Assembly: GCA_018816585.1 (NCBI GenBank)
Contig: JAHIVQ010000050.1
Span: 1-28,550 of the forward strand
Direction: 5' to 3'
Origin: Nanobdellota archaeon
GTDB lineage: Archaea > Nanobdellota > Nanobdellia > SCGC-AAA011-G17 > JAFCDX01
DNA length: 28,550 bases
Part shown: in pieces, positions 1-7,601 of the stretch
How positions within the stretch are numbered: the first letter of the stretch is position 1
Layout: the number at the start of each line of letters is the position of its first letter
Notes under the pieces: model-generated
The model's database searches: none
The model's input: the letters and a program-made list of their open reading frames with translations, nothing else
What the model was told of the DNA's origin: nothing
Made by a program: the position numbers and the translations under genes

Positions 1-4
1 AATT

Positions 5-520
5 TTATTTTCCTTTTTGTTGTTCTATCCAATAATAAACATTGGCATGTTTGCTTCCTCTTAATAAATGTTCAATCCCTTTTCTTGCAACTTGCACATT
101 TTCAATAGGACCAATAATAGAAACTGTTTTTCCATAGACACTAATATGACAATGAGTTAACATTTCTATATTTTTTCTTGCAGTTCCTTCTCTTCCAATT
201 ACTCTGCTCCTTAATCTTAATAATTTACTCTTAGAATTCTTCGAATAATCTGCAATATTAACACTTTCAAAACAAATATTATCATTCAATAAAGTTAAAG
301 AAATTTCAGGATTAAAACCTCGTGCAATTGATTGTATAACATTTTTTGCATCATAAACATGAAGATTATCCTCACCAGAAATACTAACAAGACCATTATT
401 TGAATCTATATTTATTTTAACCTCTAGTTTAGATTGTAATTTTCTTTTGATAAAACCTTTTTTGCCTATCAAAACAGCTATTCTTTCTTTAGGCACCCTT
501 ATCTCTTGGATAAATTCCAT
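5..520 (-). CDS. KH-domain RNA-binding protein, Dim2/Pno1-like
   Basis: Predicted RNA-binding protein of 171 residues with two KH modules. The first (about residues 1-70) has the GKKGFIKRKL form of the GxxG loop, and the second (about 85-165) has IGREGTARKNIE followed by HISVYGKTVSIIGP. This is the archaeal homologue of eukaryotic Dim2/Pno1, which acts in small-subunit rRNA maturation. It partners aIF2-alpha in some archaea, but that is family knowledge. The ATG lies one base after the aIF1A stop codon, so the two genes are almost certainly one transcript. The aIF1A-KH linkage is common in archaea and supports the call. The N-terminus and the stop are both inside the window, so the gene is complete. 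Confidence 0.88.
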   Translation of the reverse strand: MEFIQEIRVPKERIAVLIGKKGFIKRKLQSKLEVKINIDSNNGLVSISGEDNLHVYDAKNVIQSIARGFNPEISLTLLNDNICFESVNIADYSKNSKSKLLRLRSRVIGREGTARKNIEMLTHCHISVYGKTVSIIGPIENVQVARKGIEHLLRGSKHANVYYWIEQQKGK

Positions 521-521
521 A

Positions 522-857
522 TTAAAATTCCTGAAATTCTTGAGTTGTATCTATATCTTTTATATATCCTTTTTCTTTAAGCCATGCAACATGATTTGGA
601 TTATATTTGAATATTATATCTCCTTTCTCAGTACTATCTTTCCAGGGTTCTATCAATAAAATATCTCCTTCTCTTACCCATAAATATCTCTTTAATCTTC
701 CTGGAATTCTGCATAATCTTGTAACACCATCAAAACATCTCACTCTTGTTCTTGAAGCACCAAGTCTTTGCTCTAATACACCAAGAACTTCACCCTGCCT
801 TGGAAGTCTTATTCTAAATTCAGTTGGTTGCTGTGGTAACTTTAATTTCTTTGACAT
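522..857 (-). CDS. eif1A: translation initiation factor aIF1A
   Basis: Archaeal initiation factor 1A of 111 residues, an S1-type OB-fold that binds the small-subunit A site and helps start-codon selection. Visible family hallmarks are RLPRQGEVLGVLEQRLGASR, VRCFDGVTRLCRIPGRLKR, WVREGDILLIEPW and the acidic C-terminal tail. I use the ATG at 857 rather than an in-frame TTG at 866, because MSKKLKLP is the expected N-terminus. A TATA-like stretch about 25 bases upstream also predicts a nearly leaderless mRNA starting just before this ATG. It is the first gene of a two-gene unit with the KH protein. The upstream FG-GAP gene ends 34 bases away, and that gap contains the TATA box. Confidence 0.95.
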   Translation of the reverse strand: MSKKLKLPQQPTEFRIRLPRQGEVLGVLEQRLGASRTRVRCFDGVTRLCRIPGRLKRYLWVREGDILLIEPWKDSTEKGDIIFKYNPNHVAWLKEKGYIKDIDTTQEFQEF

Positions 858-877
858 AATTAACAAGAAATAAAGAA

Positions 878-890
878 ATTTATAAAACTA
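878..890 (-). promoter_or_regulatory. TATA box for the aIF1A-KH operon
   Basis: On the minus strand the sequence reads GTTTTATAAATTTC about 25 bases before the aIF1A ATG at 857. That is the usual archaeal TATA-to-start-site distance, so transcription should start at or just before the start codon. Confidence 0.5.
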
Positions 891-891
891 T

Positions 892-2268
892 TCATTTCTT
901 TGTTTTTTTGATAAAATCTTTTATATCAGTAAGGTCTTTTAAACTTTTAGAAACCGGCCACATTGATTCTTTTTCATCATTGTCTAAAATTTTATTATCT
1001 TTAGATTTATTTTCAGACTGTATAATTTTAGGTTTTATTAAAAAAAATACCAATATTGCAAGCATAATTATTAATAATACAATAACAAAATAAATTGCAT
1101 TTGAATTCTTTTCAACAACTATTTCTTTTTCACATACATCCCCGATATTATTTTGATCAGAATCTAACTGATTAGGATTATAAATATCCAGGCAATTGTC
1201 TGATTCATCAGGAATACTATCACTATCTAAATCATTTATTATTTCTTTTACTGGTTCTATAGGTATTTCGATTGCTATTTCTTCAGGGACTTCATTAACA
1301 AATTTTCCTGCACTAACTGAAAACCATCCTGATTCACCTACAAAATTTGTAACAACCTTTTCAATAAATGTATCTCCAACTAATTTATATATTGAAATTG
1401 GATTTCTTTCAGATTTTAATAAAACAAGTTCATTTTTTCCATCATGATCAACATCTGCTATATCCATATCAATTATTTTTTTATATGTGCTTTGAGTTAA
1501 TATAGTAACAACATTAGAATAACTAACAGAATATATTTTTCCGTCAGATCCTCCAACAATTATTTCTGGTTTTCCATCATTATTCAAATCACCAACAGTC
1601 ATTGCATTAACTCCAACATCACCAATAACATCACCAAGTTTCTTTGCATCAGTCCATTTTGTTAATTCTCCATTAGAATATTTTATAATATAAATGGGTT
1701 GTATATTTTTTCTTAATAAAATTATTTCTGGTTTTCCATCTATATCAATATCTGCAGAATCCATTGATATCCAGTCATTATATAAAACATTATTTGATTC
1801 TCCAATTAATTGAACATTAAATTCATTTCCATTTCTATCAATTACATAAAATCTTCCATAACGGTTATTTAATAATAAGATTTCATCATCTTTATCTTTA
1901 TCTAAATTAATAGGAATCATTTTAACCCATTCAAGATCTTTTGCAAAAGAACCAATATTTTTAGGATCAAGTCTTTGAGATAATTCATTATTAATAAAGT
2001 CATAAATATAAACATCTTGTCCAATATCTCTTATTGCAATTAATTCATTATAATTATCACCATCAAGATCTGCTAAAGTTAAATCTTTCCAGTCAAAAAA
2101 TTTGCTTTGTTTTAGAATATTTGAAGTATAAACTCCATTTTCATAATCTAAAGATATGAATTTTGCTTCATTATCATTGATTAAAACAATAGAAGCATCA
2201 CTTTTTATAACTGCATTTGCAGAACCTGCAAGAATTACAAGAATTATTAATAAAGTTATCAACCTCAT
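892..2268 (-). CDS. secreted, membrane-anchored FG-GAP/VCBS repeat protein
   Basis: Predicted surface protein of 458 residues. A signal peptide (residues 1-19, ending GSANA) is followed by a beta-propeller-like array of FG-GAP/VCBS units with calcium-binding-type loops such as DLDGDNYNE, DIDIDGKPE, DLNNDGKPE and DVDHDGKNE. Next comes a thrombospondin type 3-like segment (about residues 347-378, DSDSIPDESDNC and LDSDQNNIGDVC), one transmembrane helix (about 392-413) and a charged cytoplasmic tail of about 45 residues. The architecture suggests an adhesin or sensor with a Ca-stabilised ectodomain, but substrate and partner are unknown. It lies between translation-factor genes on the same strand with short gaps, so it may share their transcript. 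Confidence 0.82.
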   Translation of the reverse strand: MRLITLLIILVILAGSANAVIKSDASIVLINDNEAKFISLDYENGVYTSNILKQSKFFDWKDLTLADLDGDNYNELIAIRDIGQDVYIYDFINNELSQRLDPKNIGSFAKDLEWVKMIPINLDKDKDDEILLLNNRYGRFYVIDRNGNEFNVQLIGESNNVLYNDWISMDSADIDIDGKPEIILLRKNIQPIYIIKYSNGELTKWTDAKKLGDVIGDVGVNAMTVGDLNNDGKPEIIVGGSDGKIYSVSYSNVVTILTQSTYKKIIDMDIADVDHDGKNELVLLKSERNPISIYKLVGDTFIEKVVTNFVGESGWFSVSAGKFVNEVPEEIAIEIPIEPVKEIINDLDSDSIPDESDNCLDIYNPNQLDSDQNNIGDVCEKEIVVEKNSNAIYFVIVLLIIMLAILVFFLIKPKIIQSENKSKDNKILDNDEKESMWPVSKSLKDLTDIKDFIKKTKK

Positions 2269-2290
2269 AATTAGCTTAAAGAGAATTTAT

Positions 2291-2611
2291 TTATAAAGAT
2301 TCCTCTTTAGTCCTAAATAAGATAGTAATACGATACAATAATTTTGAAGTTAGTCTGTCTGTACAGAATAAGGCTCTACTAATTTTTAATTCTCCTTTAA
2401 ATTTATGTTTTAATTTCTTACCAAGAGCCATAGCAAAACTATTGGAGGTTATATAAATATCAATCCCATACTTTTTTTCTATTTTTTTAGCAATAAAAAC
2501 ATTTTTTCTTTTTTCAATCTCTTTTATAATATAATCATAAATTTCTCTATTAAAAGGTCTTAATTGTATTTTTGCTTCGTAATAACCACCTGTATAATCA
2601 ATTGTTGTCAT
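2291..2611 (-). CDS. NMD3-like domain protein without zinc fingers
   Basis: Protein of 106 residues. Its pattern matches the core domain of archaeal/eukaryotic NMD3, the 60S-subunit export and assembly adaptor: YYEAKIQLRP near residue 11, then GIDIYITSNSFAMALGKKL, KGELKISRALFCTDRLTSK and LYRITILFR. Full-length NMD3 proteins start with paired CxxC zinc modules before this domain. None is present here or directly upstream, so this is a minimal form. The ATG overlaps the DUF424 stop codon as ATGA, which implies translational coupling. The role in large-subunit maturation is inferred from the family. Confidence 0.7.
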   Translation of the reverse strand: MTTIDYTGGYYEAKIQLRPFNREIYDYIIKEIEKRKNVFIAKKIEKKYGIDIYITSNSFAMALGKKLKHKFKGELKISRALFCTDRLTSKLLYRITILFRTKEESL

Positions 2612-2916
2612 ATCTCAAACACCTGTGCATGTGCTACTTTATTTATATACAAAATATGCTCTTTATTAATTATTTTATTTTCTATCATCAGATTAACAAT
2701 ATTATTTCCGACAATATTAAAGTTCTTTGCTTCTTTTAATATATTAAGAACACTATCTTCATCCATTAGATCTCCTTTATAGAAACTCTTTGATACTTTT
2801 AACTGCAAATCTCCTTCTTCTAAAGTTTTTTCTATAAGTTCAGAATCACATGCTGCTATTAATATTCTATCTCTTTTATGAATCTTAACATAAAATTCAG
2901 ACTTTTTCTTTGACAT
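2608..2916 (-). CDS. DUF424 family protein
   Basis: Protein of 102 residues matching the archaeal DUF424 family from start to end: FYVKIHKRDRILIAACDSELIEKTLEEGDLQLKVSKSFY, GDLMDEDSVLNILKEA, NIVGNNIVNLMIE and the terminal HAQVFEI. Function is unknown, but the family is repeatedly found beside translation genes, as here. I choose ATG 2916 (MSKKKSEFYV) over the GTG at 2931 because family members begin close to FYVK. The gene overlaps the 3-prime end of aIF2-beta by 20 bases and the NMD3-like gene by 4 bases, so the three are tightly coupled. Confidence 0.82.
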   Translation of the reverse strand: MSKKKSEFYVKIHKRDRILIAACDSELIEKTLEEGDLQLKVSKSFYKGDLMDEDSVLNILKEAKNFNIVGNNIVNLMIENKIINKEHILYINKVAHAQVFEI

Positions 2917-3307
2917 TGCTTTTAACACCACAAGCTGTGCATTTTATGTACAACTTATCCCCTTCATATATTAAATGAGTATCTGGTTTCTTGCATATTG
3001 GACAAAATACATAAATATCTGCATATAATTTCAATTTTTCATTTATTAAATTAGGACTTACTTTTCTACCAAAGATTAATCTATTTTCTTCTAATTTTGC
3101 AGGTGTGGCTAATTCCCTTAATAAAAATTTTAATATGTGTTGTGGATCTCTGTCAAAAAATTTACAAATTTGGTTAAAATTATTAACTATTGTCTTATTA
3201 CCCTCTATTCTTCCTGTTGCTTTAGGTATTTCAATTCTCGTTATTTCAAAAACTTCCTTTGGGATGTTCTTAACTGCATTATCCAATAGTTTAAGGTAAT
3301 CTTCCAT
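2897..3307 (-). CDS. eif2B: translation initiation factor aIF2 subunit beta
   Basis: Beta subunit (136 residues) of the aIF2 heterotrimer that delivers initiator tRNA. The N-terminal helix and core domain (about residues 1-100) include the family block FFDRDPQHILKFLLRELATPAKLEENRLIFGRK. The C-terminal zinc ribbon shows CPICKKPDTH followed by KCTACG (about residues 101-128), giving the four cysteines expected. Length is typical for archaeal aIF2-beta. The ATG at 3307 follows the OB-protein gene by 31 bases, and the downstream DUF424 gene overlaps its 3-prime end. Confidence 0.95.
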   Translation of the reverse strand: MEDYLKLLDNAVKNIPKEVFEITRIEIPKATGRIEGNKTIVNNFNQICKFFDRDPQHILKFLLRELATPAKLEENRLIFGRKVSPNLINEKLKLYADIYVFCPICKKPDTHLIYEGDKLYIKCTACGVKSNVKEKV

Positions 3308-3338
3308 AGAATATACTTAAAGAAAGGTTATTTAAATA

Positions 3339-3800
3339 TTACTTAAAACTTATTTCTTCTGGTTTTTCTATTGATTTCTCTTTTTCAATATTTTCGTGTT
3401 TTGGTTCTTTCAATAATATTAATTTATGAACTAATTCCCAATTTGGATCAACTTTTTTAACTATTTCTGGAACAATATAAATTTCATCCTCATATTTTTT
3501 AATTTTTCCTATAACAAGTATTAAATTACTTATTAAAATATCAGAAATTAATTCAACATCATTTTTCCATACTTTTAATCTTATATCTGAAGAACCATCA
3601 TCTATTGTTATATTTGCATATGAAGAATCCTCATTTTCAAATTTTTGTATTACACTTGCAATTAAATAAACCCTTGAAATCTTTTTATTATTTATCAAAA
3701 TATAATTTGGTTCTAATTCTGATTGTTTTTCAAAGAAAGCTCCATTTTTTAGATCTTTAATCCACGTTCTATATGCTATATCTCTTATAAATTCAGTCAT
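3339..3800 (-). CDS. RPA-like single OB-fold nucleic-acid-binding protein
   Basis: Protein of 153 residues with one OB fold of the tRNA_anti/RPA32 kind. Evidence is the block ISRVYLIASVIQKFENEDSSYANITIDDGSSDIRLKVWK (about residues 39-77), then LILVIGKIKKYEDEIYIVPEIVKKVDPNWE. The C-terminal 25 residues are charged and probably disordered. Likely role is binding single-stranded DNA, perhaps as an RPA subunit or RPA-associated factor. The gene begins 52 bases downstream of the MCM stop on the same strand, consistent with a replication role. Which RPA subunit it corresponds to cannot be decided by eye. Confidence 0.72.
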   Translation of the reverse strand: MTEFIRDIAYRTWIKDLKNGAFFEKQSELEPNYILINNKKISRVYLIASVIQKFENEDSSYANITIDDGSSDIRLKVWKNDVELISDILISNLILVIGKIKKYEDEIYIVPEIVKKVDPNWELVHKLILLKEPKHENIEKEKSIEKPEEISFK

Positions 3801-3852
3801 AATATCATGAAGATAGTAGATTATAAAGTATTTCTATTCTTTAGAATATAAA

Positions 3853-5877
3853 TTAAATTTTACTTATGAAACCTCTTCTAGGTTCAAACACATATCCATC
3901 TCTTTTTAATCTGTCAATTACCTCTTCTATTTGATCTTTACTTATACCTCTATCAATAGATTCAGCCATTATCTCATCCAAAGGAATTGATTTAATCCCT
4001 CTTGAAATGAAATTGTCAATAATTTCTCTTATTATAACAATCCTGCTTCTCTGTGAAGCAGGTATACCTGTACTTATTCTGTCAATATCAAATGTTTGTG
4101 TTTCATAATCAAAACCAACAGCCATCAAGCAATGTTTTAAAATATTAATTGCTCTTTTTGCATCTAATTTAGTTACCTGTTGTGATAATCTTACTCTTGC
4201 AGAAGCTTCAGCCAATCTTACAAGCGCTTCAAGCTGTCTGGCAGTTATAGGAATTGGTTTTAATCCTGGCTCACCAGAAGTTTCCATATTTCTAAGATTA
4301 ACATAAAATTCTTTTATTTCCTTGAGTGCTGCATCTGTCAACTTAGGATGTATTCTTTGTCTTGCATAAGCTATATATTTTTTAAATAAATCTAGTGGAA
4401 TCTCATATTTTAGCATCTCAGGTGATTTTTGAATCTGTAATATATGTGAAGCAATCTTATCATCTTTTTCTCTTGTAGGTAAATCTCTTATAGGGAATAT
4501 CAAATCAAATCTGTTTATTAGTGCTGAAGGCATTGCAATCTGTGCAGCTATTGGTTGATAAGGATCAAACCTTCCTAATTTTGGGTTAGCTGCAGCAAGT
4601 ATTGTAGTTTGACTTCGCAAAGTCGCTTGAATATTAGCTTTTGCTATAGTAATAGTTTGTTGCTCCATAGATTCATGCATAGCAGATGTATCTTCCTGAC
4701 TTATCTTGTCTAATTCATCTAAACAAGCTATACCTCCATTTGCTAAGACTAAAGCACCTGCTTCAAGAGCCCATCCTTTTAGAAATTCATCTTTAACAAC
4801 AGATGCAGTCAAACCTGCTGAAGTAGCCCCCTTTCCTGAAAGATATCTTGCTTTTGGTGCCGCAGTTGAAATGAATTTTAATAATTCTGATTTACCAGAT
4901 CCAGGATCACCAACTAAAAGTACGTGCGTGTCTCCTCTAGTTTTAGTTCCATCTTTTCTTTCTTTTCTTACTCCCCCCATTAATTGTAATACTAAAGCTG
5001 ACTTAACATCCTCATGACCATAAATTGATGGTGCAATAGTAGAAATCATTTTTTCATATATTTTTGGATCTTCTGCAAGTTCAAGAATCTTTTTTTCATC
5101 TTCATCATCAATAATAACCTCTTCATATGTTTCCTGCAATGATTCGATAGAATTTGCATCAACCATTAATTCATATCTTGTTGATTGTGTTCCTGTCTTT
5201 AACTGTATTGGAACTTCCCTTACAACACCAACAATTTTTACCTTGCTTCCAGGTGTTGTTTTTTTCTCCATCTTTGGTTCAACTAAATCTGCTTTTAAGA
5301 ATACAGAAATTCTTTTTGGTTGTTCTCCCCCTTCAAGATATTCAGGAGATTCTTCTATAACTAATCTTTGAGCATCAACTAAATCCTTGCTTATTAACTT
5401 GAATCTTCCTCTACGACCGCATGAACATCTGGTTGGTTCCCTAAAAACCTGTTCTATCTGTAATATTGAAATTATATTTCCACAAGCAGGACATTCAAAT
5501 CTTGCATTTGTTACCTGTGGCCTTACATCAGAAGCTTGTCTTACTATTCCTGTTAAAAATATAAATTTTCCAAGATGAATACTTCTTAAATTTCTTATTT
5601 CAACTTCCTGTGATTTTGGGAGATTAAAAAATCTAACTTTTATTCTCTTCTTTTTTAATACATCAAATTGTTCAAGTGATACTTCTGCAGATTTTATTGT
5701 CTCTTCAGGATCTTCAATTAACTGTTCAGACAATTCAAATTCATATTGTGTTAAATTTAGAAAATTAACATTCAAAGAAGCCTTTCCTTCCTGTATAACT
5801 TGATGTATTTCTTTCTTATAATTCGAATCAAAAAAATCCTTAAATACCTCTATTTGTTTTTGTACATCCAACTTCAT
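3853..5877 (-). CDS. mcm: replicative DNA helicase MCM
   Basis: Minichromosome maintenance helicase of 674 residues, the hexameric 3-prime to 5-prime motor of the archaeal replisome. The N-terminal OB domain carries a zinc-binding set (C129, C132, C151, C153). The AAA+ core shows Walker A GDPGSGKS (323-330), Walker B CLDELD (385-390), sensor 1 AANP (429-432) and the arginine-finger region LINRFDLIF with R456. A C-terminal winged helix (about 610-674, ending VFEPRRGFISKI) is present. Length and architecture are those of a full archaeal MCM, with no insertions or inteins. The RPA-like gene follows 52 bases later. Confidence 0.98.
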   Translation of the reverse strand: MKLDVQKQIEVFKDFFDSNYKKEIHQVIQEGKASLNVNFLNLTQYEFELSEQLIEDPEETIKSAEVSLEQFDVLKKKRIKVRFFNLPKSQEVEIRNLRSIHLGKFIFLTGIVRQASDVRPQVTNARFECPACGNIISILQIEQVFREPTRCSCGRRGRFKLISKDLVDAQRLVIEESPEYLEGGEQPKRISVFLKADLVEPKMEKKTTPGSKVKIVGVVREVPIQLKTGTQSTRYELMVDANSIESLQETYEEVIIDDEDEKKILELAEDPKIYEKMISTIAPSIYGHEDVKSALVLQLMGGVRKERKDGTKTRGDTHVLLVGDPGSGKSELLKFISTAAPKARYLSGKGATSAGLTASVVKDEFLKGWALEAGALVLANGGIACLDELDKISQEDTSAMHESMEQQTITIAKANIQATLRSQTTILAAANPKLGRFDPYQPIAAQIAMPSALINRFDLIFPIRDLPTREKDDKIASHILQIQKSPEMLKYEIPLDLFKKYIAYARQRIHPKLTDAALKEIKEFYVNLRNMETSGEPGLKPIPITARQLEALVRLAEASARVRLSQQVTKLDAKRAINILKHCLMAVGFDYETQTFDIDRISTGIPASQRSRIVIIREIIDNFISRGIKSIPLDEIMAESIDRGISKDQIEEVIDRLKRDGYVFEPRRGFISKI

Positions 5878-5946
5878 TTTCTGAGAATGTTATATAAATG
5901 TAAAACAAAATTATAAACCTTTCTAGCCTATCTGTAGTTTACATGC

Positions 5947-6420
5947 TTAAACAAGGGTTGAAACTAGACCACCTACAAAATGAGTTATTATTATAACTAC
6001 AATAGCTATTAACAAATGTTCTCTTATAACCTTTATAGGTTTTATTCTTTCTCTCTTTGCAATTGTATAACTAAAGATGGTTATCAATGACAACCCCCAG
6101 ATAACACTTAAAATAACAGATATAAAGATATCAAAAAATAAAAATGGAATTATAAATGTAAGTGCAAAAAAGAATTTAGATAAAAATGTAGCAATAGTTG
6201 ATTCCCATATTTGTTTTACTGTGTGTTTATTTTCTGATTCTTCTGATATATGAATTCCAAGTGCATCAGAAAATGCATCTGCAACAGCTATAGTAAAAAT
6301 ACCCCCAAAAATAACAAGCTTTGAGTGAGTACTTGAATTTAAACCAATTACTAAACCTAAAGTAGTAATTATTCCTGAGATTAAACCAAAACTAAACCCC
6401 TTCCTTATAGATAATTTCAT
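5947..6420 (-). CDS. VIT1/CCC1-like integral membrane protein
   Basis: Protein of 157 residues with about five hydrophobic segments. The start GFSFGLISGIITTLGLVIGL, followed by FTIAVADAFSDALGIHISEESE, is the characteristic first half of the VIT1/CCC1 family of iron/manganese transporters, which export divalent metal across a membrane. It is shorter than canonical members, and a metal-sensing ferritin-like domain is absent. Metal transport is therefore a family-based guess. The ATG at 6420 is preceded by A+T-rich TATA-like sequence and, further up, by three copies of a 9-base repeat (6467-6504). Confidence 0.65.
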   Translation of the reverse strand: MKLSIRKGFSFGLISGIITTLGLVIGLNSSTHSKLVIFGGIFTIAVADAFSDALGIHISEESENKHTVKQIWESTIATFLSKFFFALTFIIPFLFFDIFISVILSVIWGLSLITIFSYTIAKRERIKPIKVIREHLLIAIVVIIITHFVGGLVSTLV

Positions 6421-6466
6421 TAATTAAATTATATATTTCTAATTTAAATAACTTTGCAAGAACTCA

Positions 6467-6504
6467 GTCCGTAAATTATTAACTGTCCGTAAAGTGTCCG
6501 TAAA
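6467..6504. repeat. three direct copies of GTCCGTAAA
   Basis: The 9-mer GTCCGTAAA occurs at 6467-6475, 6485-6493 and 6496-6504. The array sits 47-85 bases upstream of the VIT1-like start codon and just before the 3-prime end of the neighbouring gene. Read on the minus strand it is TTTACGGAC, upstream of the presumed TATA box, where an activator or repressor could bind. Confidence 0.5.
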
Positions 6505-6518
6505 CCTCAACATTATTT

Positions 6519-6941
6519 TTACCACCAACCTTTTGATTGTCCTATGAGGTAAATATTTATGAAAGCTAATAAACCTGTTATAATAATTGCAATTATAGAT
6601 ATTGCTCTCCAATGACTATATTTTACATCTCTTAATTCACAAAATATTTTGTATCCTTTATTGGTTAGATAATGACTATTTCGATATAAATCTCTTGAGT
6701 TTCTATCAAACGTTATTAATTTTAATGATATTAATTTATCTTCTAATGGTTTTTTAATATTATACTTCTCATCTTCTTTTTCTGCATCTATTTTAGCCAT
6801 AGAATTAGCTAAAAAATGTTTTAGAGTATTATATTCCTCTCTTTCTAATTGTTCCATTATTTTTTTATCCTCCTCTATTTCTTTTAGATTTATAATCTTA
6901 TTTTTATATTTAAATATATATTCATTCTTATCTAATACCAT
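6519..6941 (-). CDS. hypothetical protein with C-terminal membrane helix
   Basis: I do not recognise this 140-residue protein. The first 105 residues are charged and mostly helical. They end in LTNKGYKIFCELRD, which resembles the wing end of a winged-helix or restriction-like HTH fold, but this is weak. A hydrophobic segment (about residues 111-133, ISIIAIIITGLLAFINIYLI) and the short tail GQSKGWW follow, so it is likely a tail-anchored membrane protein with a cytoplasmic N-domain. I start at ATG 6941 because GAGGAAGGA lies just upstream at ribosome-binding distance. An in-frame TTG at 6968 would add nine residues. Confidence 0.6.
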   Translation of the reverse strand: MVLDKNEYIFKYKNKIINLKEIEEDKKIMEQLEREEYNTLKHFLANSMAKIDAEKEDEKYNIKKPLEDKLISLKLITFDRNSRDLYRNSHYLTNKGYKIFCELRDVKYSHWRAISIIAIIITGLLAFINIYLIGQSKGWW

Positions 6942-6987
6942 AAAGTCCTTCCTCTCAACTAAATTCAAAGGAAGTGATAGGACATTT

Positions 6988-7314
6988 TTACTTTACTCTT
7001 ATTTTTCTATATTTCTTAATCCACATTGCAATTATAAAGATAAAAATGATAAGAGCAATTGAAAGTAAAGTACCAATAAATTTTTTTTCTGTGTTTAGAA
7101 GAGTAAATAGAGTTAAGAAAAATGAGCAGATTGCTAATATGAAAGTAGAGACCATAAGTAAAAAATTAATATCTCTTAAATCTTTGTTAAATTCTGTTTG
7201 TTTTTTTAATAATTCAGTTTGTTCTTCCATTAAATTAGATTGTCTTCTTTCTGGACTAAAAAGTGGTTCATCTGAAGTTAAAGGGTCTTTTGGTATTGGG
7301 TCTTTATATGCCAT
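6988..7314 (-). CDS. hypothetical small two-helix membrane protein
   Basis: Unrecognised protein of 108 residues. A polar N-terminus (about 1-50) contains a short helical LMEEQTELLKKQTEFNKDLRD coiled-coil-like stretch. Two transmembrane helices follow (about 53-73 and 82-102) with the charged tail KKYRKIRVK. I start at ATG 7314 (MAYKDPIPKD) rather than an in-frame TTG at 7332. It precedes the 6519-6941 gene on the same strand with a 46-base gap, so the two may be co-expressed. Confidence 0.6.
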   Translation of the reverse strand: MAYKDPIPKDPLTSDEPLFSPERRQSNLMEEQTELLKKQTEFNKDLRDINFLLMVSTFILAICSFFLTLFTLLNTEKKFIGTLLSIALIIFIFIIAMWIKKYRKIRVK

Positions 7315-7384
7315 TTTAATGATATTACACAATTTTAAAGATAAAGTAGTTTAAAAATGTTATCTAATAATTAAAAATAAAGAT

Positions 7385-7525
7385 TCACTTCTTCAGCTTG
7401 TTTCTTATAGCTTCAATAGCAAATTCAGCTCTGCTTCTGAATCCAAGCTTGTTCTTTTTAACGAAATCATCAATAGTTAGAGCTAGTTCTTCTGGTACCG
7501 CAATATTTGTATATTTCTTCCTCAT
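7385..7525 (-). CDS. ribbon-helix-helix transcriptional regulator (46 aa)
   Basis: Small gene on the minus strand encoding 46 residues that begin MRKKYTNIAVPEELALTIDD and end AIEAIRNKLKK. The short basic beta-strand (KKYTNIAVPEEL), helix 1 (LTIDDFVKKN) and a second helix after a G-F-R-S-R-AEF turn form a CopG/Arc-type ribbon-helix-helix DNA-binding fold. A strong Shine-Dalgarno sequence, AGGAGGTC, sits 5 bases before the ATG at 7525. The gene is divergent from the lipoprotein at 7602. The region between has one symmetric TATA-like box with a similar palindrome on each side, so autoregulation and control of the lipoprotein are likely. Confidence 0.8.
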   Translation of the reverse strand: MRKKYTNIAVPEELALTIDDFVKKNKLGFRSRAEFAIEAIRNKLKK

Positions 7526-7544
7526 TTTTGACCTCCTAGCTATG

Positions 7545-7558
7545 GTGTATGTGTAAAC
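7545..7558. promoter_or_regulatory. operator candidate, left copy
   Basis: GTGTATGTGTAAAC is an imperfect palindrome matching the perfect one at 7582-7595 at most positions. It lies between the RHH start codon and the shared TATA-like box, in the presumed leader of the RHH gene. Confidence 0.4.
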
Positions 7559-7562
7559 GAAA

Positions 7563-7574
7563 GTTTTATATATG
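7563..7574. promoter_or_regulatory. shared bidirectional TATA-like box
   Basis: The sequence GTTTTATATATG reads as a TATA box on both strands. It is about 30 bases before the lipoprotein ATG at 7602 (leaderless), and about 40 bases before the RHH start on the other strand, which leaves room for its Shine-Dalgarno leader. Confidence 0.45.
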
Positions 7575-7581
7575 GATTATC

Positions 7582-7595
7582 GTGTATATATACAC
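7582..7595. promoter_or_regulatory. operator candidate, perfect 14-bp palindrome
   Basis: GTGTATATATACAC is a perfect palindrome between the TATA-like box and the lipoprotein ATG at 7602. A repressor bound here would cover the predicted transcription start. The RHH protein encoded next door is the obvious candidate. Confidence 0.45.
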
Positions 7596-7601
7596 AATAA
7601 A

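Noticed and set aside
4706..5578. Plus-strand open frames inside mcm
   Set aside because: They are antisense shadows of the helicase with no initiation signals.
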